Source: Trichormus variabilis 0441 (lineage in GTDB: Bacteria; Cyanobacteriota; Cyanobacteriia; Cyanobacteriales; Nostocaceae). Taken from it: a stretch of DNA of 64,000 nucleotides. Both the position numbers and the translations under genes were made by a program. The DNA is taken from the NCBI RefSeq assembly GCF_009856605.1, contig NZ_CP047242.1, positions 556,001 to 620,000 on the forward strand, written 5' to 3'. Below are positions 53,810 to 62,819 of the stretch, one piece after another; within the stretch, counting starts at the first letter, position 1, and each line of letters starts with the position of its first letter. The notes below the pieces were generated by a model. The model did no database searches. It saw only the letters and a program-made list of their open reading frames with translations, and was not told where the DNA came from.

Positions 53810-54670
53810 CTACTTCTGTTGTTTGATATTGCTCACTAAATTGTCTAACTCATATTGCGTTTTCGTATAGACTAATTCATAGCAACTATTTACATAATCA
53901 CGATCCTTAGCTGCATCTTTTCCATAACGTTCAAAAATAATCGGACGACAGACACGAGTGTGAATCTGCACAGGTAGGGGAATATTTGGTAGGGGGCCTA
54001 TAGACAAACCCCAAGGTAAACCCAAGTATATTGGGAAAACTCCTGGATCTACTTGATAAAACCACGGTAAGCCCCATTGATGGAATTGTTTGACTAAATC
54101 ATAGCAATCACATAAAACAATCAATGTGTCGTGGGCACCTACTGATATGAGGGGAATGATGGGTACTTCTTTTTTCAAAGCTAGCTTGATAAAACCTTGG
54201 TGTCCGGCAAAATTAATTTTGTGGCGTTGGCTGTAAGGACGGAACATATCATATTGTCCTCCAGGGTAAACAAGAACGCTAGCACCCAGATCAAAAGCAT
54301 TGCTGGCTATTTTTGGATGCGCCACAATAGCGCCGATTTTCTGTGCTAGGTGGGCTATTTGAGGACTTACTTTCCAAGCGTAAGGGTGCATCAGCCCATA
54401 CACTAAACGCTTAGTCCCAAATCGAGAAAACCAATCATACATCATCATTATCAAGTCAGGGGAAGCCATTCCACCATTGTGAGAACCAACCAGCAGTACT
54501 TTGCCTTCTGGTGGGATATGATGCCATCCGTCAGTTGTGACTCGAAAGTAGTAACGATAAAACCATTCCCAAACTGGCATCAATAATTCAATAACCTCAG
54601 GATCTCGCTCTATTAATGATGAACCGGGGAGTGAGGTATATGTAGGCATTATTTGATTACTTATAAACAT
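53810..54670 (-). CDS. Lysophospholipid acyltransferase-like (MGAT/DGAT-type) protein
   Basis: 286 residues. Motif block 1 is VGSHNGGMASPDL, with His64 and Asp72; the usual H-x4-D spacing is longer here, as in MGAT-like members (HPHG type). The later YPGGQYDMFRPYSQRHKINF and the loop VPIIPLISVGAHDT are typical of the LPLAT superfamily. It should transfer an acyl group to a glycerolipid or related alcohol at the membrane. No clear membrane helix, so it probably binds peripherally. Start may be the first or eighth codon. Confidence 0.82.
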   Translation of the reverse strand: MFISNQIMPTYTSLPGSSLIERDPEVIELLMPVWEWFYRYYFRVTTDGWHHIPPEGKVLLVGSHNGGMASPDLIMMMYDWFSRFGTKRLVYGLMHPYAWKVSPQIAHLAQKIGAIVAHPKIASNAFDLGASVLVYPGGQYDMFRPYSQRHKINFAGHQGFIKLALKKEVPIIPLISVGAHDTLIVLCDCYDLVKQFHQWGLPWFYQVDPGVFPIYLGLPWGLSIGPLPNIPLPVQIHTRVCRPIIFERYGKDAAKDRDYVNSCYELVYTKTQYELDNLVSNIKQQK

Positions 54671-54947
54671 ACTTGTAAATAACGTAAGTTCGACGAACTA
54701 AAAAACGGTAGGTAACTCTTACCGTGGCGATCATCTACTTTAATGTTTACAAGTATTAGAGCTGATTCGTAAAATAAATATTAAATAGCCAATCGCCTAA
54801 CCATAAGACGAAGCAAGGAGCCATAAATCATAGCTTCACTTACCTCTGAATACACTTCATAATCTTTACTCAAGCGTCAAAATCGATTCAGCCATCCAAA
54901 TGTTCCTCTAAGTATAGTTTCTGAGACACGTTGGGGGAAAGCTTCAG

Positions 54948-55733
54948 CTAAATTGCTATCAAGCCATCAAGCCATAACTCATACCAATCTAAAAACGTTG
55001 CTGATGATTCAAAAGTAGGTGGACCCCAATCACCTAGAAACCAACCAATTCGCCCTTTCAGCGATCCATTCAAGACCATAAACCCAAATGGTCCACATTC
55101 ATCCTTAGAAACAGTAATTGTTCCAAATTGTGGTGACCAGAGTTCTTGCTCGTACTTCTGTTCCCAATGTTCGCCAGCGATCTCGACAAGCCATCGCTCC
55201 CATGCTTCATCGCTTTGGTACTCTTCGAGCAAAAGGCAAGGCTGACTTGGAGCTATGAGTGCTTTGTCTTCATCGCCGAAACACAGACCAACAGCCCAAT
55301 CTTCTAGCCGCAGCATTTCCATCCCATGAACGTCCCCGCCTCCATTCCCAATTTGTTCAAGAAAACTTCGGTACTCTACTGGAAGAAAAGTGTTATACTT
55401 GGTCTCCCAAGCATCAATTTTATGCGAACTGAGTGGAGGATTGAATTTAAAGCTATAGTTCAATGGATCGGTTGAGGGGTAAAACTCTTGGTAAAGTTGA
55501 TTTTGAACACTTTGAAGTTGTCTAGCTTTCTCAAGCTTTTCTTTGATGCGTTCAATCTGAATTGTAATGTTTGTACCTGGAGACCACTGCCAATTGTGCT
55601 TACACTTGGGACATGCCAGCCTTAATTCACCTCGATCAATTGGAGTACGTAGTTTTTGAGAGCAGTTTGGACATATAACTATAACCTTTTCTGTATGTGA
55701 TAACTGTTGTTCACCGGATGATCCTATATTCAT
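54948..55733 (-). CDS. SMI1/KNR4-domain protein with N-terminal zinc ribbon
   Basis: 261 residues from the ATG at 55733 (the longest frame adds one TTG codon). N-terminal zinc ribbon with Cys21-x2-Cys24 and Cys41-x2-Cys44 (ICPNCSQKL ... ACPKCKHNW); a coiled stretch; then an SMI1/KNR4 domain (INAWETKYNTFLPVEYRSFL-like, IGNGGGDVHGMEMLR). SMI1/KNR4 proteins often act as immunity proteins against secreted toxins, but no toxin gene is next to it, and some are regulatory. The zinc ribbon is unusual in an immunity protein. Confidence 0.82.
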   Translation of the reverse strand: MNIGSSGEQQLSHTEKVIVICPNCSQKLRTPIDRGELRLACPKCKHNWQWSPGTNITIQIERIKEKLEKARQLQSVQNQLYQEFYPSTDPLNYSFKFNPPLSSHKIDAWETKYNTFLPVEYRSFLEQIGNGGGDVHGMEMLRLEDWAVGLCFGDEDKALIAPSQPCLLLEEYQSDEAWERWLVEIAGEHWEQKYEQELWSPQFGTITVSKDECGPFGFMVLNGSLKGRIGWFLGDWGPPTFESSATFLDWYELWLDGLIAI

Positions 55734-56046
55734 CAAGCTCTTACCTAAAATCGGAGAACCATAACGTACAGCAGTTTGGCAAGTTGCAACTTTCTGTTAT
55801 ACACCAAGTTTAGCGTGTCAGAAGTATAGGGAAGCGATCGCCAAGGCGCAAGTGAATTGCTTCGGTTCTTGTCAGATTTTGGTGACGATGAAAGCTTACG
55901 CACTTTAAGGCAGTCCCAACTGTCTAAGTAATAAGGGGTGGACAAAATGCCCCACCCCAAAAAATGAATCATTTAATTTTTGATAACGGCATATCAAGTC
56001 AACCATTAAAAGAACACAATACAAGAACTCTCGAAGCACCTGATGC

Positions 56047-56706
56047 TTAAAAAGCGGAAACTTTGGTAAAAGGTTCAAAGTTATTGGTGTTTGATATTAC
56101 CACCTGATGGGAATGACTTGATTGCTGGCTGTCAGCAAAATGCTTATTCATCAGCTGAGGAACCTGGTCTGCTTGAATACGGGTGTAGCGAGTTTTATCT
56201 GGCATCACTAAGTTAGGCCCAGCTTTGCAGTTTTTCATGCAGCCAGTACCTTTAATGGTTACTTGGTCTTCTAAACCGCGATCGCTTAAAGTTGCTTCTA
56301 ATGCTTGACAAAGTGCCTTCCCGCCCCGTTTCATGCAGTCGGACTTCTGACATACCAAAATCGTAGCTTTAGCTTTATCTGGTTTTGGCTTTGTGTTTTC
56401 CATTGCTGGGAGTTGCTTAACGGCTGGTGATGTCTCTGTTCTAGCCGCCATTACAGCTTCAGCTTTGAGAGTAACTTTGCCAGTTTTAGCATCATACTTT
56501 TTTTCACCAACTACTTGTAACAAAGTACCAGTAGGTAAACGCCAGTCAAAAGTAAATCTTAATTGCTTGGATAACTTAACGTAACATTCACCGTCAGCAG
56601 TTAGCAGTAATAAACCTTTAAGCTTATAGCCATCTTTAATAACAAATTCAATAAATCTGCCTTCAAGGCAAAACTCTGATACATCTTTACTGTGGCATAC
56701 ACCCAT
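56047..56706 (-). CDS. Thioredoxin-like [2Fe-2S] ferredoxin-domain protein
   Basis: 219 residues. An N-terminal domain (residues 10-90, β-rich) is followed by a linker and a thioredoxin-fold ferredoxin at about 114-195: the cluster ligands are probably Cys119 or Cys124, Cys133, Cys156 and Cys160 (ILVCQKSDCMKRGG, TGCMKNCKAGP). Such domains carry electrons; the partner is unknown. Strong start: AAGGTGGA six bases before the ATG. It lies beside the small Asr1405/Asl0597-type gene on the same strand, 66 bp apart. Confidence 0.88.
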   Translation of the reverse strand: MGVCHSKDVSEFCLEGRFIEFVIKDGYKLKGLLLLTADGECYVKLSKQLRFTFDWRLPTGTLLQVVGEKKYDAKTGKVTLKAEAVMAARTETSPAVKQLPAMENTKPKPDKAKATILVCQKSDCMKRGGKALCQALEATLSDRGLEDQVTIKGTGCMKNCKAGPNLVMPDKTRYTRIQADQVPQLMNKHFADSQQSSHSHQVVISNTNNFEPFTKVSAF

Positions 56707-56772
56707 ATTGTTCCACCTTTGTTTAACTAAAGCGAGTTTGAGTAATTAAGTGAGAAAGATTGCAGCCATCTA

Positions 56773-57030
56773 TCAGGAATACGGATCACCGCTTTGCCAA
56801 TTAATTTCAAGAGAGTAAATTAAATCTTGGCGAGAAGATGTGAACTGTCGCATCACACTCCAAAGCTGAACAACTGTCATAGGGGTGACAAGTTCAACCT
56901 TCAATGGCTGGTTAGCTTCACACCAACAAGGAATTTCTAATTCCTGTAAGCGCTGATATACCTGCCAACGATCTGCCCAATCTACTTCTACAACGGACTT
57001 TTCTTCTACTTCGGAACTGAACGGTTTCAA
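56773..57030 (-). CDS. Asr1405/Asl0597-family small protein
   Basis: 85 residues from the TTG at 57030, which has GAGGG eight bases upstream and gives the family-like start MKPFSSEVEEK; the frame can extend to TTG at 57045. Core VDWADRWQVYQRLQELEIPC followed by CEANQPLKVEL and VQLWSVMRQFTSSR matches this cyanobacteria-specific family, whose function is unknown. It precedes the 2Fe-2S protein and may be co-transcribed. Confidence 0.82.
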   Translation of the reverse strand: MKPFSSEVEEKSVVEVDWADRWQVYQRLQELEIPCWCEANQPLKVELVTPMTVVQLWSVMRQFTSSRQDLIYSLEINWQSGDPYS

Positions 57031-57347
57031 GCGACTAGCCCTCAAGGTGCAACTAACTTGCAGTAATCATCGAACTTTTACTCCCCAATATTGAGAATTT
57101 TTAGGAGTACAGTTTCTTCTATTAGCATATCGTAAGTGCAAACAATTCTCAGTTAGTTTAGCAAAAAATTCTCAACAATTTTTTTGATCCCCAAACTCAG
57201 GTTGATTCATCGATATCGAAGATGGGACACCTGAGTGAGTAAAAATGCGTCACCATAGTTAAGAGCAACCCCCTGAAGGGGAATTCAAAATTAGAGAATA
57301 GCTTACTCAGCACTCAGTATTAAGAACTGCATCGAAACAAATTAACG
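57031..57347. other. Divergent intergenic region (Asl0597-type gene / SLH gene)
   Basis: About 300 bp. A short hairpin-like CCCCCTGAAGGGGAATTC motif lies at about 57268-57286. Otherwise AT-rich with no feature recognised. Confidence 0.45.
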
Positions 57348-58043
57348 ATGGTAAGAACTATGCGGCCTTTACTCAGTACCCTTTCATTAGTACTACTACT
57401 CCAGGGCTTCCCAGTAATTGTTCAAGCCCAAGGAACCGAAAATACTGGGAATGTGGCATCCACAGCAATTCAACAGGTAATTGCTGCCAATTTGATGACT
57501 AATTCCGCAGATGGGAACTTTTATCCAGAAAGGTTAATGAATCGTGCCGAACTAGCCTCGATTTTGGTAAAAGCATTCCGCCTCAATAAACAAGAAGCTG
57601 CTAACCAACCAAAATCAATCACAGTTGCAGATGTACCTCGTTCTCACTGGGCGTATCAAGATATTCAAACAGTTTTGAAGACAGATGTGATGAAAGGCTA
57701 TCGGGGGAATTTGTTCTTTCCTAATCAACGGGTGACAAGGGCAGAAGCCTTAGCAATTTTTGCCCAAGCTTATGGAGTATTTCAATTTTCTGATGATGTT
57801 GTCAACGAAATACTCGCACCCTACCCAGATGCAAATTCTATACCAACTTGGGCGAGAAGAGCGATCGCCACAGTCATTACAGAAGGATTCATTAACACTG
57901 ATGCTCAGAATAACATCACCCCATTAAGACCTATGACCCGTGGAGATATGGCTTACTTGCTGAGTAAATATTTGCAAAGACAGCAAAAGCAGCCAGACAC
58001 GCCAGTAGTTCCCACGACTACAGATAGTCCACAACTGCCTTAA
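57348..58043 (+). CDS. S-layer homology (SLH) domain protein
   Basis: 231 residues: a signal peptide (LLSTLSLVLLLQGFPVIVQA, cut near AQA) and three SLH units covering residues ~40-210 (IAANLMTNSADGNFYPERL, DVPRSHWAYQDIQTVLKTDV, YPDANSIPTWARRAIATVIT), then a Thr/Pro-rich tail. SLH domains attach proteins to cell-wall polymers, so this is a wall-anchored periplasmic or outer-layer protein; there is no OprB-type barrel behind it. Start may be codon 1 or the ATG at 57360. Confidence 0.85.
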   Translation: MVRTMRPLLSTLSLVLLLQGFPVIVQAQGTENTGNVASTAIQQVIAANLMTNSADGNFYPERLMNRAELASILVKAFRLNKQEAANQPKSITVADVPRSHWAYQDIQTVLKTDVMKGYRGNLFFPNQRVTRAEALAIFAQAYGVFQFSDDVVNEILAPYPDANSIPTWARRAIATVITEGFINTDAQNNITPLRPMTRGDMAYLLSKYLQRQQKQPDTPVVPTTTDSPQLP

Positions 58044-58491
58044 TACCCAAACTACGTAAAACTCAGCAGATAAAAGTAAAATTACAACATAGCTATACGG
58101 TGCTATTTTTGCTTAAGAGTAGTATGTCTATTTTCGTTGCACCGTATCATAGTAGATTTGGATAGAATAGACTAAATATAGGCTCTATTCCTTAGCCTCT
58201 AGACTCTTACCACCCTTGCATAGTGTGTTTTTAACAACCTATCAGCAGGATATTCTTCTACTTTGCTAATTTTGCAAAAATGAATCCAATTACACTTTTT
58301 CAAGTAATTTTGCGGTGTAGGTTATAAAGCATGATTACTAGTAAAAAATGCTGACAACCTAGTGCTTAATTACCCATCCTTAGTGAACACATTTTAGGCT
58401 GCTACTTAGTAACAGTCTAATTCTCCGGGCTACCCGACCGTGGGAAAATCAGAATACCAAAAGTAGAGATTAGAGAGGAAAACCCTATAAT
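58044..58491. other. Intergenic region upstream of dxs
   Basis: 448 bp, AT-rich. A GC-richer patch (TCCGGGCTACCCGACCG) sits at about 58422-58440, 50 bp before the dxs start. It does not match the TPP riboswitch core (CTGAGA). No open frame. Confidence 0.45.
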
Positions 58492-60399
58492 ATGCATCTG
58501 AGTGAAATCACCCATCCCAATCAGCTGCACGGTCTATCCATCCGTCAACTGCAACAAATTGCCCGTCAGATTCGAGATAAACACCTGCAAACAGTAGCCG
58601 AATTTGGTGGACATCTAGGGCCTGGCTTGGGTGTTGTAGAGTTAACACTAGGGCTTTACCAGACTCTAGATTTAGACCGGGATAAAGTTATATGGGATGT
58701 AGGACACCAAGCTTATCCCCACAAATTGATTACAGGACGCTACAGCGACTTTCATACCCTTAGGCAAAAAGATGGAATTGCTGGTTATCTCAAGCGTGGT
58801 GAAAATAAATTTGATCATTTTGGTGCAGGCCACGCTTCAACCAGCATCTCCGCAGCCTTGGGTATGGCTTTAGCACGAGACATGAACGGGGAAAAGTTTA
58901 AAGCCGTGGCCGTGATTGGCGATGGTGCATTAACAGGTGGTATGGCGTTGGAAGCTATCAACCATGCTGGACACTTGCCGAAAACCAACTTATTGGTTGT
59001 TCTCAACGACAATGAGATGTCTATCTCTCCCAATGTCGGCGCGATTCCTCGCTACCTCAACAAAATGCGCCTCAGTCCCCCGGTGCAGTTCATCAAGGAT
59101 AATTTTGAGGAACAGTTCAAACACATTCCCTTTGTTGGCGAATCCCTATCTCCCGAACTAGGAAGAATTAAAGAAGGGATGAAACGTCTAGCTGTTCCCA
59201 AGGTAGGTGCAGTATTTGAAGAACTGGGCTTTACCTACATGGGGCCAGTTGATGGGCATAACTTAGAGGAATTGATTGCTACCTTCCAACAAGCACACCA
59301 AATAGCTGGGCCAGTGTTAGTTCATGTAGCCACTATCAAAGGTAAAGGCTACGAACTCGCAGAAAAAGACCAAGTAGGCTACCATGCCCAAACTCCTTTT
59401 AACCTGACAACTGGCAAGGCAATTCCCTCCAACAAACCCAAACCCCCTGCTTATGCCAAAGTCTTTTCCCATACCTTAGTTAAATTAGCCGAACAAAACC
59501 CGAAAATTATTGGGATTACTGCGGCGATGGCGACAGGAACAGGCTTAGATAAGCTACAAGCAAAACTGCCCAATCAATATATTGATGTGGGCATTGCGGA
59601 ACAACACGCAGTCACCCTTGCAGCTGGGTTGGCTTGTGAAGGAATGCGTCCTGTAGCCGCCATCTACTCTACTTTCTTACAACGGGCATACGACCAAATT
59701 ATCCATGATGTCTGTATCCAAAATTTACCAGTATTCTTCTGTTTGGATCGGGCAGGAATTGTCGGTTCTGATGGCCCTACCCACCAAGGTATGTATGACA
59801 TTGCCTATCTACGGTGCATTCCCAACATTGTAATGATGGCACCGAAAGATGAAGCAGAAATGCAACGGATGGTAGTTACTGGTATTGAATATACCACCGG
59901 GCCCATCGCTATGCGTTTCCCTCGTGGCAATGGCTACGGTGTACCTCTGATGGAAGAAGGTTGGGAACCTTTGGAAATCGGTAAAGGTGAAATTCTCCGC
60001 AACGGTGATGATGTGTTAATCATCGGTTACGGCACAATGGTTTACCCCAGTATGCAGGCGGCGGAAATTCTCAGCGAACACGGGATTGAAGCGACTGTGA
60101 TTAATGCCCGGTTTGTGAAACCCTTGGATACTGAGTTGATTGTGCCTTTAGCTCAGAAAATCGGCCGAGTTGTCACTCTAGAAGAAGGCTGTGTGATGGG
60201 TGGCTTTGGTTCAGCCGTAGCAGAAGCATTGTTAGATGCTGATGTTGTGGTTCCTGTCAAACGCATTGGTATTCCCGATGTATTGGTAGAACACGCCACT
60301 CCAGATGAGTCTAAGGCGGAATTAGGTTTAACTAGCCGTCAAATCGCTGAAAGAGTTCTACAGGCTTACTTTCAAAAGCAGGTATCTGCGGTGATTTAG
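58492..60399 (+). CDS. dxs: 1-deoxy-D-xylulose-5-phosphate synthase
   Basis: 635 residues, the normal length. Thiamine diphosphate/metal site [18 protein letters not shown] with [10 protein letters not shown]; glutamate motif [15 protein letters not shown]; substrate-site RFPRGNG. It condenses pyruvate and glyceraldehyde 3-phosphate in the first step of the MEP pathway to isoprenoids, which feed carotenoid, chlorophyll and quinone synthesis. Cytoplasmic. ATG start with AGAGAGGA upstream. A good terminator follows at 60443. Confidence 0.97.
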   Translation: MHLSEITHPNQLHGLSIRQLQQIARQIRDKHLQTVAEFGGHLGPGLGVVELTLGLYQTLDLDRDKVIWDVGHQAYPHKLITGRYSDFHTLRQKDGIAGYLKRGENKFDHFGAGHASTSISAALGMALARDMNGEKFKAVAVIGDGALTGGMALEAINHAGHLPKTNLLVVLNDNEMSISPNVGAIPRYLNKMRLSPPVQFIKDNFEEQFKHIPFVGESLSPELGRIKEGMKRLAVPKVGAVFEELGFTYMGPVDGHNLEELIATFQQAHQIAGPVLVHVATIKGKGYELAEKDQVGYHAQTPFNLTTGKAIPSNKPKPPAYAKVFSHTLVKLAEQNPKIIGITAAMATGTGLDKLQAKLPNQYIDVGIAEQHAVTLAAGLACEGMRPVAAIYSTFLQRAYDQIIHDVCIQNLPVFFCLDRAGIVGSDGPTHQGMYDIAYLRCIPNIVMMAPKDEAEMQRMVVTGIEYTTGPIAMRFPRGNGYGVPLMEEGWEPLEIGKGEILRNGDDVLIIGYGTMVYPSMQAAEILSEHGIEATVINARFVKPLDTELIVPLAQKIGRVVTLEEGCVMGGFGSAVAEALLDADVVVPVKRIGIPDVLVEHATPDESKAELGLTSRQIAERVLQAYFQKQVSAVI

Positions 60400-60442
60400 C
60401 TTTGGTTAGTAGTTAGTTTTGCGAAGTACAAATTGAGCATCA

Positions 60443-60465
60443 GGTGGGTATTACCCACCTTTTTT
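60443..60465 (+). terminator. Rho-independent terminator after dxs
   Basis: GGTGGGT-ATT-ACCCACC followed by TTTTTT. A short perfect 7-bp stem with a T run; it can also serve the convergent gene at 60471. Confidence 0.8.
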
Positions 60466-60470
60466 ATGCT

Positions 60471-60719
60471 TCAAGGTGCCCAGGAATTTAATAACCGCAT
60501 TACGGGATCAAGAAATTGTTCACCCCAAATACTTGATAGTAAACCACATGATATAACCAGCATGGATGCAATACCAATTTGAACTAGATTTAAATCTATG
60601 GATGATCCATAGGAAATAGGAATGATGACTATAAGAGTACCGAGTGCCGCGCCCCCAAAAAATCGGTAGATAACCTTACCACGAGAATGTTGCTTGGAGT
60701 GAGTGTCTTCTGAGTTCAT
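60471..60719 (-). CDS. Small membrane protein, two helices
   Basis: 82 residues with a basic N-terminus (HSKQHSRGKVIYR) and two hydrophobic stretches (FFGGAALGTLIVIIPISYG; LVQIGIASMLVISCGLLSSI). Composition is that of a genuine small membrane protein. No family recognised. Convergent with dxs. Confidence 0.6.
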   Translation of the reverse strand: MNSEDTHSKQHSRGKVIYRFFGGAALGTLIVIIPISYGSSIDLNLVQIGIASMLVISCGLLSSIWGEQFLDPVMRLLNSWAP

Positions 60720-60892
60720 AAAACTAAGTTTAATTGTTCAAATTGAGAGTATAACGTTCGGAGAATCAATCTATTGAAAGAGCGAATTTCTCTAACTACT
60801 AATGATTATAGAACCTCTGCCCAGAGAACGATATGGCTGATGAGCTAGATCAAGTAAAACTAGAATGCTTAATCTCAAGCAAATTACATTCT

Positions 60893-61321
60893 ATGAAACT
60901 GAATTTTTCTATGAAAAAGCTCTCAAATTTAGGACGTTGGATAGCTACAAGTGTATTTTGTTTATCAGCGATCGCTTTTGTTTGGCAAGGTGCATTTTTC
61001 GCCAACACCTCAGCAATGGCTGATACCTCTACATATTTAATCGCAACTGCCGATGCAACAGATAGTTTACGCGAAAAATCTAAAGAGTTCATCCGCGACA
61101 CCAAAAATAACGTTAAGGAAGCAGCAAGAACAAATGCTAGCCGTGTCGATGATGCAACCGATAGGGGTAGCGCAGCTGAGCGCAAAGCCAACAAAGATGC
61201 GTCTCGGATTCAGAAAAGAGCAGAAGAAGATGCTGCCCGTACAGAAACAGCAGTAGACAAAAATCTAAATGCTGTTGAGCGTACTATTGATAATATCAAA
61301 GGCGCTTTCACCAATAATTAG
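60893..61321 (+). CDS. Small secreted amphipathic-helix protein
   Basis: 142 residues from the ATG at 60893 (or 136 from 60911, MKKLSNLGRW). The longest frame starts at 60833. Signal peptide: WIATSVFCLSAIAFVWQGAF, cut near SAMA. The mature part is Lys/Glu/Ala-rich and helical (KEFIRDTKNNVKEAARTNAS, EDAARTETAVDKNLNAVERT), like LEA- or apolipoprotein-type helices. Similar in style, not sequence, to the gene at 14337. Function unknown. A terminator follows at 61343. Confidence 0.72.
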   Translation: MKLNFSMKKLSNLGRWIATSVFCLSAIAFVWQGAFFANTSAMADTSTYLIATADATDSLREKSKEFIRDTKNNVKEAARTNASRVDDATDRGSAAERKANKDASRIQKRAEEDAARTETAVDKNLNAVERTIDNIKGAFTNN

Positions 61322-61342
61322 AAAAGAAATATCAAGGGTGCA

Positions 61343-61382
61343 GATATCCGATTTCTTGAAGAAATCGGGTATCTTATTTTTT
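61343..61382 (+). terminator. Rho-independent terminator
   Basis: Palindromic GATATCCGATTTCTT / AAGAAATCGGGTATC with one mismatch, followed by TTATTTTTT. It lies 22 bp after the secreted-protein stop and before the convergent cnaT. Confidence 0.8.
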
Positions 61383-61431
61383 GAGTTTTTACCAGGAGAC
61401 TTTTTCCATCTTGATTCTATGATTTTTGGGT

Positions 61432-62502
61432 TTAAGTAATCGTGAGTAAATTTTCTGAAAGTGAATTAACCACCTGAATCAGTTCTTGTAATTTGGCAGC
61501 TACTACCCCACTATTTAATAATTCTTCTGCCTTAGCAATACCCGATCGCATATCCGCACAAATTCCACTCCGCCAAAGGTAAAACCCACCATTCCACAAG
61601 GCTGTTTGTTGTAATTCACTGGATTTACCAGCAATTACGTCTTGTATTTGAGTTAGTAATTCTTCGGTGCTACCCAAAGGTACATTCTTGGTGGTAAAAC
61701 CATAGTCATGGGGTGAAAGGAAAACTCTTTCTAGCTCTGGTGATATTGAAGATAAGCTAATAATGGCAGTGCGATCGCGTGGTAAATCACAACTCCCTTC
61801 TAATCCCTTCACTAAGGTAAATTTAGTAACTCCCCGCAGTTCCAATGCTACTTGTAACATCCCTTCTGTGGGCGGATGAACATACCCAGCAATTACGTGA
61901 GTATCCCCAGCATAGGGACACCAAATTAATTCCATCGTTGCCAATGGTGGACGCTTACCTAATTGGTCACGGTATTCCCAAATACTATTGGTTAAGGGAA
62001 AATGCCGTGGGGTATAAACAAAGCCGATTCCTGTTTGTGCAAATACTTCTTGGGTTTTTTCTAGCGATAGGGTAGTCCAATTTACTCCTAACCCTTGCCA
62101 AATCTCAGTTAAGGGTAAACCATATTTCGTCGGTAGGCGATCGCCTCCGTGCATTACCACTGGTTGTCCGACTGCGGATAGTAGTAGTGCTGTTACCGGA
62201 CTGATTGGTGCGGTGCGTGTTCTGCCATCATAAGGTATACCAAAAACTATAACTGGGCGTTGAGACGAGATTGGTTGCAGTTTTGGCCCCAGTTCATCGA
62301 AAGCATCTAACATTCCCGCTAACTCTTCTCCCGTTGGGCGCTTAATCCGGTGAGCGATCAAAAATGCGCCTATCTGGGCTGGTGTAGCTTCACCCAAAAA
62401 CATCATCTTAGTGGCGGTGGCGGCTTCAACACGGTTTAAACTTTCTCCCGTATGGTTCCCACTCCCTACTTTTTTCAGCAGATCCCTGAATACAATACTC
62501 AT
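61432..62502 (-). CDS. cnaT: CnaT, anthranilate-phosphoribosyltransferase-like regulator of nitrate assimilation
   Basis: 356 residues from the ATG at 62502; the ATG at 62511 lies in a tandem repeat. The fold is TrpD/YbiB-like: N-terminal helical bundle (GESLNRVEAATATKMMFLGE) and an α/β domain, but the PRPP motif GTGGD is replaced by FGIPYDGRTRTAP, so normal TrpD activity is unlikely. In Anabaena PCC 7120 the gene next to ntcB (all0601, cnaT) encodes such a protein and is needed for nir operon expression. The neighbour at 62820 is NtcB, the same arrangement. Assignment relies on this synteny. Confidence 0.87.
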   Translation of the reverse strand: MSIVFRDLLKKVGSGNHTGESLNRVEAATATKMMFLGEATPAQIGAFLIAHRIKRPTGEELAGMLDAFDELGPKLQPISSQRPVIVFGIPYDGRTRTAPISPVTALLLSAVGQPVVMHGGDRLPTKYGLPLTEIWQGLGVNWTTLSLEKTQEVFAQTGIGFVYTPRHFPLTNSIWEYRDQLGKRPPLATMELIWCPYAGDTHVIAGYVHPPTEGMLQVALELRGVTKFTLVKGLEGSCDLPRDRTAIISLSSISPELERVFLSPHDYGFTTKNVPLGSTEELLTQIQDVIAGKSSELQQTALWNGGFYLWRSGICADMRSGIAKAEELLNSGVVAAKLQELIQVVNSLSENLLTIT

Positions 62503-62510
62503 AAAAGTCA

Positions 62511-62613
62511 TTAGTCAATGGTCAATAGTCAATAGTCATTCGTCATTGGTCATTCGTTGTGTTGTTGCTTTGGACTGTGGACTTTTGACTGTGAACTATG
62601 AACTATTGACTAA
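62511..62613. repeat. Heptanucleotide tandem repeats upstream of cnaT
   Basis: Runs of GTCAATA/GTCATTC/GACTGTG-type 7-bp units between cnaT and ntcB, covering the upstream end of the longest cnaT frame. Confidence 0.8.
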
Positions 62614-62649
62614 TCCTATACCTTATATAGGAATCCGATTAGATTTGTG

Positions 62650-62815
62650 TTAGCGCAGCCTTTCCTGCGGAACGCTACCGCGTTCGCCAAAGGCGTTCTC
62701 GCAGAGTACCCGCAGGGTATGAGGGAATTTTGTTGGCGTACCCCTTCGGGGAAGCAAGCTACGCGGTAGCGTCTCGTAGAGAAGCCTTCCCGTAGGGTAT
62801 TTTGAATTTTGAATT
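62650..62815. repeat. CTACGC-rich palindromic repeat cluster
   Basis: Contains GCTACCGCGTTCGCC, GGGGAAGCAAGCTACGC, CCTTCCCGTAGGG and TTTTGAATTTTGAATTGG, the same modules as at 16420-16530, 12000-12060 and 43266-43325. It fills most of the cnaT-ntcB gap up to the ntcB stop. Confidence 0.7.
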
Positions 62816-62819
62816 GGTA

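Noticed and set aside
55745..55972. Minus-strand open frame of 75 codons upstream of the SMI1/KNR4 gene
   Set aside because: Composition is not protein-like, there is no start signal and no recognisable domain; the region also contains a HIP1 site and reads as intergenic.
58422..58491. TPP riboswitch upstream of dxs
   Set aside because: No CTGAGA core or matching partner helix was found; only a short GC patch is present.
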